41,722 nucleotides of DNA from Alphaproteobacteria bacterium (lineage in GTDB: Bacteria > Pseudomonadota > Alphaproteobacteria > Caulobacterales > Aquidulcibacteraceae), in contig JAIXQA010000078.1 in assembly GCA_027485915.1 (NCBI GenBank), positions 1 through 41,722 of the forward strand. Direction: 5' to 3'. Below, piece after piece: positions 23,813-32,308 of this stretch. Every line of letters starts with the position of its first letter. Position 1 is the stretch's first letter. A model generated the notes under the pieces. The model was not told the DNA's origin. It worked only from the letters and a program-made list of their open reading frames with translations, and ran no database searches. Both the position numbers and the translations under genes were made by a program.

Positions 23813-23839
23813 AGGTCCAAGCGCCATGGCGAGGGACCT
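23813..23839. repeat. Hairpin AGGTCC/GGACCT around CGCCATGGCG
   Basis: Outer arms AGGTCC (23813-23818) and GGACCT (23834-23839) enclose a perfect 10-base palindrome CGCCATGGCG (23822-23831). It lies between the HerA-like gene's stop and the aldehyde dehydrogenase start, both on the minus strand. It could be a terminator stem or a protein site; no T-run follows it on either strand. Confidence 0.4.
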
Positions 23840-23888
23840 ACACATGAATTTTATTGCATAGCACGCACAAAAGATGGCGATGCAAGGC

Positions 23889-25421
23889 CTAACGGCGGCG
23901 TAGCGAGCCCATCAGGCCGCGCATCAATTCCCGCCCGATGGTGGAACTGGCTTGGCGCACCATGGTCTTCATTGCAGTCTCGGCCAAGCTCTGACGGGAC
24001 CGGCCAGAGCGGCCACGAGTGGTGCCGAAAATCGCTCCCATGATCCCGCCATTGTCTTGAGGTTCTTCCTCTTGGCGCGAAGGTTTAGCACGGGTTGGTT
24101 CTGGCGCTTCCATCTCTGCCTGCTGGGCTTCTAGTTCGGCGGCCTTGCGCTCTAGGATTTCAAACGCGCTCTCACGGTCAACAACGGCATCATAGCGCGG
24201 GCCAATGGGGCTGGCTGAAATGACGCGGGTGCGTGCTTCGGGCGAGCAGGGGCCAACTTGGCTTAAGGGTGGGCGGATAAAGGTACGCTCCACCATGGTG
24301 GGAATGCCCTTGGCGTCGAGGGTAGAGACCAAAGCCTCGCCCACGCCCAAAGCGGTGATCATATCTTCCGTCTTAAAGGCTGGATTGGGTCGGAAGCTTT
24401 CCGCAGCAATTCGCACGGCCTTGGTTTCACTGGGCGTATAGGCGCGCAAGGCGTGTTGAACCCGATTGCCCAATTGCGCCAGTACGGTTTCTGGAATGTC
24501 CTGCGGATTCTGGGTGACGAAATAAATGCCCACCCCTTTCGAGCGGATCAGGCGCACCACTTGTTCGATGGTATTGAGCAGCGCTTTTGGTGCGTCGCGG
24601 AACAACAAATGGGCTTCATCAAAGAAGAACACCATTTTCGGCCGGTCCATATCGCCCACTTCGGGCAATTGCTCGAACAATTCCGAAAGCATCCAAAGGA
24701 GGAAAGTCGAATAGAGTGTTGGGCTTTGGACCAGGCGGTCTGCCGCAAGAATATTGACAATACCCTTGCCGGACAAATCGGTGCGCATGAAGTCGCGCAG
24801 ATCGAGGGCGGGTTCACCAAAGAAGCCATCGGCTCCGGCTTGATCCAATTGCATGATTTTTCGCTGGAGCGCGGCAATCGATTGGGGCGTCACCAGACCA
24901 TATTTCTTCGAAACAACACCGTCATTTTCGGCCATAAAGTCGAGAATGGCTTTGAGGTCTTTCATGTCTAAGAGAAACAGGCCTTCTTCATCGGCCATCT
25001 TAAAGGCAACCGCCAAAGCCCCTTCTTGCGCGTCACTGACTTCCATCAGGCGGGCGAGCAGGGTGGGGCCCATTTCTGTAATCGTCGTGCGGATGGGATG
25101 GCCTTTTTGGCCGTAAAGGTCCCAATAAACCACCGGGGTCGATTCGCTCTTATAGTCGGTCAGGCCAATTTGCTCGGCCCGTGCTTTGAATGGGGGCGAA
25201 GGCTCCCAAGATTGGCTCATACCCGAAAGGTCGCCTTTAATGTCGGCAGCAAAGACCGGCACACCCGCGCGCGAAAATCCTTCGGCAAGGACTTGGAGCG
25301 TCACTGTCTTGCCCGTGCCGGTTGCACCTGCGACCAAACCATGACGGTTGGCCCGCTTCAACAAAAGCTCAATAGAGGCAAGTGGCTCGCCACCGGCGCC
25401 GATCAGAATGGACTCACTCAT
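23889..25421 (-). CDS. HerA/YjgR-like ATPase (DUF853)
   Basis: This 510-residue P-loop ATPase has Walker A GATGTGKT at about 32-39, then PVFAADIKGDLSGM. A central block follows with LLARLMEVSDAQEGAL, FFGEPALDLRDFM and NILAADRLVQSPTLYSTFLLWMLSELFEQLPEVGD. Walker B-like MVFFFDEAHLLF, the sensor region GVGIYFVTQNPQDIP and VLAQLGNRVQHALRAYTP come next. This is the DUF853 group typified by E. coli YjgR, related to HerA DNA helicases. Its role is unknown. The C-terminal third is acidic and then basic with a Gly/Arg-rich end. No signal or membrane segment is visible. Confidence 0.92.
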   Translation of the reverse strand: MSESILIGAGGEPLASIELLLKRANRHGLVAGATGTGKTVTLQVLAEGFSRAGVPVFAADIKGDLSGMSQSWEPSPPFKARAEQIGLTDYKSESTPVVYWDLYGQKGHPIRTTITEMGPTLLARLMEVSDAQEGALAVAFKMADEEGLFLLDMKDLKAILDFMAENDGVVSKKYGLVTPQSIAALQRKIMQLDQAGADGFFGEPALDLRDFMRTDLSGKGIVNILAADRLVQSPTLYSTFLLWMLSELFEQLPEVGDMDRPKMVFFFDEAHLLFRDAPKALLNTIEQVVRLIRSKGVGIYFVTQNPQDIPETVLAQLGNRVQHALRAYTPSETKAVRIAAESFRPNPAFKTEDMITALGVGEALVSTLDAKGIPTMVERTFIRPPLSQVGPCSPEARTRVISASPIGPRYDAVVDRESAFEILERKAAELEAQQAEMEAPEPTRAKPSRQEEEPQDNGGIMGAIFGTTRGRSGRSRQSLAETAMKTMVRQASSTIGRELMRGLMGSLRRR

Positions 25422-25512
25422 GGGTTACACCAAATCCTTCTAAATGCTCGAGAAAAGGCCTAGGTACACCTTATTGCGGTCCGTCAAACTTGTTAAGGGC
25501 AAGGGCGGGAAT

Positions 25513-26994
25513 TTAACCCGTCACCAAGGGCCCAATCAGGCCTACAGCTGCGGCAATGGTCAGAACTCCGAACAGATTCAATGCAAAACCGATGCGCAGC
25601 ATTTCAGACTGTTTGGGTGCACCGGTTGCATAGGCGATCGCATTGGCCGCGGTGGCAATCGGCAACATAAATCCAAAGCTGGCCGCAAAGGTTGCAGACG
25701 CCCCAATCAAGAAGGCATCCCCGCCAGACCCTGCCACCATCGCCGTCAAAACCGGCAGCATGGCTGTAAGCGTCGCAACGTTAGAGGCAAGCTCTGACAG
25801 AAAGACCGTCGCAGCCACAAGGATCAAAACTACTAATAGGATAGGCAGCGCACCAATGCCGGTCATATGGCCGCCGATAAAGGTGGACAGGCCTGTCGCT
25901 TCCAAAGCTGCTGCCATCGATAAGCCACCGCCAAATAGGATGGCGATGCCCCAAGGGATACGCTCGGCCACATCCCAACCGAGCAGGGCCTTATTCGGGT
26001 CTGCCTTGTCGCCTGCTGGCACGACAAATAATGCAACAGCGCCAAGTATTGCGATCACCATATCGGTCAGGCCTTGTAGGCCGGGTAATTTGCTTAAGGG
26101 TTCGCGGAGGATCCAAGCCAAAGCGACGGCTAGAAAGATGGTCATCACGCGGGCTTCTTTCGGGCTCATCGGGCCTAAGGCGCGTGCTTCAGCCGCAATG
26201 ACTTCGCGGGCTGTGTCATCGCCCAAATGGGCGGGAAGGCGATAAGCGATTTTGGTTAAGATCAACCAAGCCAAGGGTACCATCACCAGGATAATCGCGC
26301 CCCCGATCGCCATCCACTCTGGGAAACTCAACCCCACCCCATTGGCGTCCAGCCATTTGGCTCCGATCAGATTGGTCGGCGAGCCGATGGGCGTGCCGAC
26401 CCCGCCAATCGAGGCGCAATAGGCCACACCCAAAACGCACGCAGCCATCAGTTTCCGCCGATCCGGGCCAGAGGGTGCCGCTGCGGTGCACACTGCCAAG
26501 GCAATCGGCGTCATCATCAGAGCAGTTGCCGTATTGGAAATCCACATCGACAACAAAGTTGTGGCGATCATAAAGCCGCCGACAATGGCCGCCGGGCTTG
26601 AACCAACAGCGGACAAGACATGAATGGCGATGCGTCGGTGCAGGCCGGATTGTTCAATGGCGGCGGCAATCATAAAGCCGCCAATGAACAAAAAGATGAT
26701 CGGATCGGCATAGGGGGCTGCGGCATCCACCGGCTTTAGGACGCCTAATAAAGGCAAGACTCCCAGCGGCAATAGGGCAGTTGCGGCAACGGGGATCGCC
26801 TCACTCACCCACCAAATGATCATCAGAGCCAATAGGCTAAGGGCCTTCCAAGCCTTGGGATCGAGGCCCTCCGGTGCGCCAACCCACAGCATAATCGCCG
26901 CGACCACGAGCCCCAAGACAAAGCCAATCTTCTGGCCAAGACCGGAAGTGCCATGGCCTTCTTCAAAATCTGTCTCATGGGCGGGTTGCGGCAT
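25513..26994 (-). CDS. DASS/SLC13 family sodium:carboxylate symporter
   Basis: This 493-residue membrane transporter has about a dozen hydrophobic segments. Family marks include WWVSEAIPVAATALLP, FIGGFMIAAAIEQSGLHRRIA, the first substrate/sodium motif SNTATALMM, GGVGTPIGSPTN, and the symmetric second motif ASNVATLTAMLP with FMLPIATAANAIAYATG. It probably imports di- or tricarboxylates such as succinate or malate with sodium. The second SNT motif reads SNVAT, a mild departure. It lies 91 bases upstream of the HerA-like gene on the same strand and is divergent from pgi. Confidence 0.93.
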   Translation of the reverse strand: MPQPAHETDFEEGHGTSGLGQKIGFVLGLVVAAIMLWVGAPEGLDPKAWKALSLLALMIIWWVSEAIPVAATALLPLGVLPLLGVLKPVDAAAPYADPIIFLFIGGFMIAAAIEQSGLHRRIAIHVLSAVGSSPAAIVGGFMIATTLLSMWISNTATALMMTPIALAVCTAAAPSGPDRRKLMAACVLGVAYCASIGGVGTPIGSPTNLIGAKWLDANGVGLSFPEWMAIGGAIILVMVPLAWLILTKIAYRLPAHLGDDTAREVIAAEARALGPMSPKEARVMTIFLAVALAWILREPLSKLPGLQGLTDMVIAILGAVALFVVPAGDKADPNKALLGWDVAERIPWGIAILFGGGLSMAAALEATGLSTFIGGHMTGIGALPILLVVLILVAATVFLSELASNVATLTAMLPVLTAMVAGSGGDAFLIGASATFAASFGFMLPIATAANAIAYATGAPKQSEMLRIGFALNLFGVLTIAAAVGLIGPLVTG

Positions 26995-27083
26995 TGGGTT
27001 TCCTCAAACTGGTGGCGCATGATGACTGATAGTCAGGGTTATGAGGTCTCGACAAGTGCGGGCGGTCTTGGCAGAGGTGAGCC

Positions 27084-28688
27084 ATGACACACAATGATTT
27101 GATCGCCCGTGGCCAGTCGGCAGCCTCCGCCCCCTTATCAACCCTTTTGCTTGATCAAGCGCGTCACAAACGCTTGAACTTTCAGGCAGGCGGCCTGTCC
27201 TTTGATTTCTCCCGCGCCCTTCTTAGCCAAGCGGATTTAGACGCCCTTTTGCTCCATGCCCAAGAAATCGGGCTGGAACAAGCACGATCCGATCTTTTCG
27301 CCGGGAAAGCAATCAATGTGACCGAGGATCGCGCTGTAATGCATATGGCTTTGCGTCAGCCAGAGCGGGACTTCATGGCCAAGGGCGAAGAGATCAGTGC
27401 CGCAGTGCGCGCGGGCCGTGCAGCGGCTACCGCCTTTGCGCACGCTGTTCGCGATGGCTCACTTGCGGCTTCAGATGGTCGGCCATTTAAATCCATCGTC
27501 CATATCGGCATTGGTGGGTCAGACCTTGGCCCCCGCCTCGTTTATGAAGCCTTGGCCCCGACGGCGGGTAGCGACATCACTTTGCGATTTGCGGCCAATA
27601 TTGAGCCCGGCGAATTGGCTGCAGCCCTGGTTGGCCTAGACCCGCGTGAGACCTTGATCCTGTGCGTCTCCAAAACCTTCACCACGCTGGAGACCTTGGA
27701 AAATCTCAAAGCGGCTCGCGCTTGGCTTCAGGCTTCGATTGGCCCAGACGATAGCGCACATTTGGTTGCCATCAGTGCGGCACCTGAAAAAACCAAAGCA
27801 GCAGGCTTTAAGCCTGAGCGCGTCTTTGACTTCAAAGAATGGGTGGGTGGCCGGTTCTCGCTATGGTCTGCCGTAGGCCTCTCGTGCGAAATCGCTTTGG
27901 GCCCCGAAGTCATAGCAGAGATGCATGCAGGGGCCGCAGCCATGGACAATCTGTTTGAGGCACTCCCGTTTGCGGAAAACCCCGTTGTCATCGCCAGTCT
28001 GATCGGTTGGTGGAATCGTACCTGCTTGCAGTTCAAGAGTCGCGCCGTCATTCCTTATGCGAAGCGCTTGCGCCTGTTGCCGCAATTCCTGCAGCAATTG
28101 GAAATGGAGTCGAACGGCAAGTCCGTCGACCTCCGTGGACACCCTGTCCAAACCTCTGGCCCGGTTGTTTGGGGCGCGGAAGGCACCAATGCCCAGCATG
28201 CATTCTTCCAGCATCTCCACCAGAGCCCCGACGTCACCCCGGTGGAGTTCTTGGCTGTGGCCCAGGACGATGAAGACGCACCTGTCCGCACCCGCATGAC
28301 TTTGGCCAATGTCTTGGCCCAAGCTGAGGCCCTAACCCATGGCAAGAGCTTGGCATCGGTAACCGAGGCCATGCAGGCTGCAGGGGCAAGTGCTGAGCAA
28401 ATTGCCGCCATCGCCCCACACCGCGTGTTCGAAGGCAATCGCCCGTCGAGCTTTGTGCTGATGGACCGTTTGAGCCCCAAGAATTTTGGGGCGTATCTGG
28501 CCTTCTGCGAGCACCGTACCTTTGTTGAAGGCAAATTGTGGGGTGTGAATTCCTTTGACCAATGGGGCGTAGAGCTCGGCAAAGTAATTGCCACAGAGAT
28601 CGACCTTGACTTGCAGAATGGCCCAAGTGATCGTCGCGACCCATCGAGTGTGGCGATGATTGAGAAGATCCGCGCCTTGCGGGCTTAA
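27084..28688 (+). CDS. pgi: Glucose-6-phosphate isomerase
   Basis: This 534-residue enzyme interconverts glucose-6-phosphate and fructose-6-phosphate. It matches the full-length bacterial PGI: AVMHMALRQP near 90-98, SIVHIGIGGSDLGPRLVYEAL (phosphate loop), CVSKTFTTLETL, VGGRFSLWSAVGLS, PYAKRLRLLPQFLQQLEMESNGKSV and the catalytic-Glu region GAEGTNAQHAFFQ, then NSFDQWGVELGK near the end. AGAGGTGA sits before the ATG. Its TAA overlaps the TAA of the convergent polysaccharide deacetylase gene (TTAA at 28685-28688). It is a single gene with no other glycolytic genes nearby. Confidence 0.98.
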   Translation: MTHNDLIARGQSAASAPLSTLLLDQARHKRLNFQAGGLSFDFSRALLSQADLDALLLHAQEIGLEQARSDLFAGKAINVTEDRAVMHMALRQPERDFMAKGEEISAAVRAGRAAATAFAHAVRDGSLAASDGRPFKSIVHIGIGGSDLGPRLVYEALAPTAGSDITLRFAANIEPGELAAALVGLDPRETLILCVSKTFTTLETLENLKAARAWLQASIGPDDSAHLVAISAAPEKTKAAGFKPERVFDFKEWVGGRFSLWSAVGLSCEIALGPEVIAEMHAGAAAMDNLFEALPFAENPVVIASLIGWWNRTCLQFKSRAVIPYAKRLRLLPQFLQQLEMESNGKSVDLRGHPVQTSGPVVWGAEGTNAQHAFFQHLHQSPDVTPVEFLAVAQDDEDAPVRTRMTLANVLAQAEALTHGKSLASVTEAMQAAGASAEQIAAIAPHRVFEGNRPSSFVLMDRLSPKNFGAYLAFCEHRTFVEGKLWGVNSFDQWGVELGKVIATEIDLDLQNGPSDRRDPSSVAMIEKIRALRA

Positions 28689-29431
28689 CCGAACATCACT
28701 TTGGCGGCTGCAGCTTTCACAGGCAGGGTCTCAATCCCTGCGTCTTTGAGAGTTGTGATCACATCCTCAAGATTCTGCGGCGTACAGCCATAGGCTGACG
28801 GGTCTGGCCCCACGTCGTGGGTGAAGAAGATGATCCACGCGTTCCGCTCTTTGGCTTCGGCCACGAGATCGCGGACGCGGCCAATATCGTGCTGACGGCG
28901 TTCAATTCCGATGGCGCGGAGCTCTGAGAAGTCTACACGACCGGCATTGAGGCCGCGGTAGACGCCCCGACAAGTAAAGAATTGGCGCGCATAATAGGCT
29001 TTCGCCGCCAAACTCACCGCGCCATAGGGATAGGCAAAGCTCGTCATTTTAACATCGCCAAGTGTTTGCCGCATGAAGTCGGCATTGGCTTGACGGTCTT
29101 GATCGCGGCCTGCGTCTGTTAGTTTCGTGACAAAGGGGTGGGCATAGGTATGGCAGGCAATTTCGTGGCCAGCTTGGTGCAAAGCCAGTAAGTCATGGCT
29201 TTCATGCTGGGGTCGGTCTTCAAATGTCTGACCGGTGTGGCCACCACAGACATAAAATGTGCCCTGAATCTGTGCGCGCTCAAGAATGGGTGCACCGACC
29301 CGTGCTGCTGAAAACGGAATATCGTCAAAGCTGATTGAGGCGACCGCATCGGTCAGACGCGATTGGATCGGGTTTAAGGGGATCGCGCGGGTGAGGGCCC
29401 CTTCGATCCGAGCAAGAAGTCCAGTCGCCAT
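28685..29431 (-). CDS. Polysaccharide deacetylase family protein (NodB homology)
   Basis: This 248-residue carbohydrate esterase family 4 type enzyme removes N- or O-acetyl groups from glycans. Metal site residues are visible: Asp37 in SFDD and His94/His98 in CHTYAH. Motif 3 is SFAYPYG, and a late IIFFTHDVG provides the other catalytic His. No signal peptide is evident, so it probably acts on a cytoplasmic lipid-linked or sugar substrate rather than on cell-wall polymer. It starts two bases after the stop of the FkbH-like gene, so the two form an operon, perhaps for surface-glycan tailoring. It shares its stop bases with pgi. Confidence 0.9.
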   Translation of the reverse strand: MATGLLARIEGALTRAIPLNPIQSRLTDAVASISFDDIPFSAARVGAPILERAQIQGTFYVCGGHTGQTFEDRPQHESHDLLALHQAGHEIACHTYAHPFVTKLTDAGRDQDRQANADFMRQTLGDVKMTSFAYPYGAVSLAAKAYYARQFFTCRGVYRGLNAGRVDFSELRAIGIERRQHDIGRVRDLVAEAKERNAWIIFFTHDVGPDPSAYGCTPQNLEDVITTLKDAGIETLPVKAAAAKVMFG

Positions 29432-29433
29432 GA

Positions 29434-31350
29434 TTACACGGCCTCCGTGGTACGTGCGGGCATGGGTTCGGGTGCGGGCAAATGGATGCGCACAATGTCG
29501 CTGCCCTCAAAGTTAGCCGGCAGGTTTTTCCGCAACTGTCCGTGATTGTCGTCGGCCGCTTCCAGTGTAAAACCGAGGCCCAAGAAGAGATCGAGTGCCG
29601 GGCCATTGCGAGCCGCTTTTTGGTACGAGATCGACAGCGTCTGTGCCCCAGCGGCGCTGTAGCGCGCCGCCAACCACGCAAAGAAAGCGGCTTCTACGCG
29701 CTTGCGCTGCACGCGGCAGCTCATAAAGAAGTCTTGGATTTGGCCAGCCCGGGGATCACCAAAAGCAAAGCCAATCAGCCCATAATCGCCAAATCGGTCC
29801 GCGCAGCGCAAGGTCCAAGCCTCGCCGCCCTGTGGGTCAGAAAGCATGTTGGCAACATCGTCGCGGCTATAGCGGGTTGCAGCGATATTGAGTTGGTTAG
29901 TCCGCTGCGACAATTCATAAACCCGCTCAGCATCCTCTGGCGACATGGGCGCGAGCGTCAAAACCAGGTCACAACTGCGCAGAAATTGGTCCATATCACC
30001 AAAAGCAGACTCCGCAGCCAGTGCGCGTGCCGCCTCTACCGCATAAAGGGCGCGACGGCCTTTGCTTTCAGCCGTCACCGGCACGTCAAATTGCGGACGT
30101 TCCAACAAAGTGAATGCGTCAGTATCGGACAGCACAGTTACAGAGGGGTGGGCTTCGCCGACTTCGCCACGCTCAAATGGCTGGTCATCAATAAAGACGA
30201 AGGAATCAAGGCCGAGATTCAGTGTCTCTGCGATGCGGCCTATTGCGGCGCTCTTTGGGCCCCAACTGATTTGCGGGGCGAGCATGAAGTCAAGAAGTCC
30301 GTGGCGGGCGAGGGCAGCCACGGCCTCATCATGATTGTTTTTGCTGGCGACCGATTGGAGGATGCCGCGCGCATCAAGCGCTTGGATCATCTCGCGAATG
30401 CCAGGTTTCACCACCACGCCTTCAGGCCCATCTTCGACCAAAATGCCGTCCCAGATTGTATGGTCGAGGTCCCATACAACAACTTTGGCTTTCGCAGCCG
30501 GCGCGCTGAGTTTAAGGGGTGTCGTGGTTTGGGCGGTCTTGGCCCAGGTCACGAAATCACACAGGCCAAACAGGACTTCCAACCCTTCGGCTTCGCCCAA
30601 AGGTTCTATTTGAACCAGATAATCCTGTGTGAGGTCGATGGTGCGCGCAATGTCAGTGACTGGGATTGAGACCCGGGTCCAGTCCGCGTTTAGCGAAAAC
30701 TGGCTTTGAAATAGCGCGGGGTTCGCTTTGTCCACGGGTACAAAAGTCAGAGTGAAAGATATGGGTCGCGCCGAAAGTGCCGCCCCCTCAATTAGGAAGG
30801 CATCAAATGGGCCATGGGGGCCTTGGCCTTTCGCCCTGTGGCTTGCGCTGCGTTGGCGCGCCTCACGGCGTGCCAAAAAGGTCAGTCCTAACCCCAGCGC
30901 GGGTCGCGCTGCTTGTTCTTCAGCGGCGGCTTCAAGTTTGGTCAAAGGGCGAACGGGGCCGCACCCCTCTAGCTTGCCCCAGCGGCGAAAGGCAATACGG
31001 GTTAAGGGGGTGGAGGCTGGCAGGCCCGCATCGATCGTTTCTTGTCCGTGTGTGAACCGGCGGCAATGTCCATCCGGACGCGGAGTGTAAAAGCTGCAGG
31101 CGCGATAACAGCTAGGTGCGGCGCATTCAGAGCAATGTTCTCCCCACACGATCATGCTGCGATTTTGGATGAGGTCATAGGTGGTCGCGCGGGCGTCGGC
31201 CATGCCCTCAGGCAGCCGCATCTGGGCCTGCGCATTGTCCAACGCCACCGTCTCTTTCATCACAAAACCCCTTTCTGGATCGTCTAACAGCTTGGCCTTA
31301 AAAAACCATTTTCCGCCTTGCTTCAGAGTTGCCTGCAACAGGGCATGCAT
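29434..31350 (-). CDS. FkbH-like HAD-IIIC protein with N-terminal cysteine cluster
   Basis: This 638-residue multidomain protein starts at ATG 31350; an upstream TTG would add 16 unlikely residues. Residues 73-96 hold five cysteines spaced C-x2-C-x4-C-x3-C-x10-C (HCSECAAPSC, CYRAC, DGHCRRF), an iron-sulfur or zinc pattern. Residues about 180-260 look like a beta-rich module. The HAD-IIIC domain has VVWDLDHTIWDG (Asp284, Asp286), VASKNN and VFIDDQPFER. It continues into the FkbH GNAT-like part (QRTNQLNIAATRYS, GDYGLIGF). FkbH-type enzymes load glyceryl units onto carrier proteins or modify sugars; no carrier protein is nearby. Coupling with a polysaccharide deacetylase suggests glycan or surface-polymer biosynthesis. 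The substrate is unknown. Confidence 0.85.
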   Translation of the reverse strand: MHALLQATLKQGGKWFFKAKLLDDPERGFVMKETVALDNAQAQMRLPEGMADARATTYDLIQNRSMIVWGEHCSECAAPSCYRACSFYTPRPDGHCRRFTHGQETIDAGLPASTPLTRIAFRRWGKLEGCGPVRPLTKLEAAAEEQAARPALGLGLTFLARREARQRSASHRAKGQGPHGPFDAFLIEGAALSARPISFTLTFVPVDKANPALFQSQFSLNADWTRVSIPVTDIARTIDLTQDYLVQIEPLGEAEGLEVLFGLCDFVTWAKTAQTTTPLKLSAPAAKAKVVVWDLDHTIWDGILVEDGPEGVVVKPGIREMIQALDARGILQSVASKNNHDEAVAALARHGLLDFMLAPQISWGPKSAAIGRIAETLNLGLDSFVFIDDQPFERGEVGEAHPSVTVLSDTDAFTLLERPQFDVPVTAESKGRRALYAVEAARALAAESAFGDMDQFLRSCDLVLTLAPMSPEDAERVYELSQRTNQLNIAATRYSRDDVANMLSDPQGGEAWTLRCADRFGDYGLIGFAFGDPRAGQIQDFFMSCRVQRKRVEAAFFAWLAARYSAAGAQTLSISYQKAARNGPALDLFLGLGFTLEAADDNHGQLRKNLPANFEGSDIVRIHLPAPEPMPARTTEAV

Positions 31351-31402
31351 TTTGACTTCACTTGTGCTAGAGAGGACCTCAAATTTCTGAAAGGCCAAGA
31401 CC

Positions 31403-31771
31403 CTGTCGTCCGAACTAAGTGATACTCAAAACCCTGATCTGAAAGACATCATCCTCACATCTTTGGATGACGACCAAGCAGAAGATGTGCTGTGCATTGA
31501 TTTAACAGGCAAAAGCTCCATTGCAGATGCGATTATTGTCGCCTCTGGCCGCTCGCAGCGCCATGTCGCAGCGATTGCAGACCATATTGTGCGCAAGTTA
31601 AAAGATGCAGGCGTCGGTAAGGCGCGGGTCGAAGGCCTACCCAATGCGGACTGGGTGCTGATCGATGCTGGCGACATCGTCGCCCATATTTTCCGCCCAG
31701 AAGTGCGCGCATTTTATGCGATTGAACGCATTTGGACTGGCGAAACCCGTCACGCGGCAGGTGCTGCTTGA
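31403..31771 (+). CDS. rsfS: Ribosomal silencing factor RsfS, probable CTG start
   Basis: This factor of about 122 residues binds ribosomal protein uL14 and blocks subunit joining when nutrients are low. It is recognisable by LKDIILTSLDDDQAEDVLCIDLTGKSSIADAIIVASGRSQRHV, DWVLIDAGDIVAHIFRPEVRAFY. The family's N-terminal LKD helix lies upstream of the only TTG (31463), and there is no ATG or GTG in frame after the stop at 31388. A CTG at 31403 has AAAGG eight bases upstream (31390-31394) and gives a family-like length, so I propose it as the start. The stop overlaps the rlmH start. The gene is divergent from the FkbH-like gene. Confidence 0.88.
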   Translation: MSSELSDTQNPDLKDIILTSLDDDQAEDVLCIDLTGKSSIADAIIVASGRSQRHVAAIADHIVRKLKDAGVGKARVEGLPNADWVLIDAGDIVAHIFRPEVRAFYAIERIWTGETRHAAGAA

Positions 31772-32244
31772 ATGTGACTTTGGCTGCCATTGGGCGGCTT
31801 AAGGCGCAAGAACCTGAACAAGCGATGACCTTGGACTGGCTCAGCCGTGCCGACATGATGGGCAAACCTTTGGGTATCAAGTCCGTTCGCTTGATTGAAA
31901 TTGACCCCCGTCTTCGTGAGCCGGACCGCGACAAAGAAGCAGCCGCCCTATTGGCGGCGATTGAGACGGGCAGTTTTATCATCGCATTGGATGAGCGCGG
32001 TGAAGCGCCGGGCTCTGTTGGATTTGCTAATCGCTTAGCGAGCCTGCGTGACCAAGGCCAACGCCAAATTGTATTGGCAATTGGTGGGCCAGACGGACAC
32101 GGGAAAGCCCTGACCGAAGCCGCTTCGATGAAACTGGCTTTTGGGTCTTGGACTTGGCCGCACAAGCTGGTGCGTGCGATGGCGGCAGAGCAGATTTATC
32201 GGGCCGTTTCCATCCTCGCCGGGACGCCCTATCACCGTGTTTAG
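31768..32244 (+). CDS. rlmH: 23S rRNA pseudouridine(1915) N3-methyltransferase RlmH
   Basis: This 158-residue SPOUT methyltransferase methylates pseudouridine 1915 of 23S rRNA at N3 using SAM. The protein begins LNVTLAAIGRLKAQEPEQAM and has FIIALDERGE, LAIGGPDGHG (SAM-binding knot) and the signature end HKLVRAMAAEQIYRAVSILAGTPYHRV. The start is TTG overlapping the rsfS TGA, with GGCAGG six bases before it. A GTG two codons later is the alternative. Coupling of rsfS and rlmH joins two late ribosome functions and is standard in bacteria. Confidence 0.95.
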   Translation: MNVTLAAIGRLKAQEPEQAMTLDWLSRADMMGKPLGIKSVRLIEIDPRLREPDRDKEAAALLAAIETGSFIIALDERGEAPGSVGFANRLASLRDQGQRQIVLAIGGPDGHGKALTEAASMKLAFGSWTWPHKLVRAMAAEQIYRAVSILAGTPYHRV

Positions 32245-32308
32245 ACGGGTTTAGTGCGCCTGTAACAGTCAGATGACCGCAGCCCCAAATCTGGCTATCT
32301 CTTAAATC

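Noticed and set aside
29482-30669. Plus-strand open frame (395 codons) opposite the FkbH-like gene
   Set aside because: The FkbH/HAD motifs are on the minus strand; the antisense frame has no recognisable domain.
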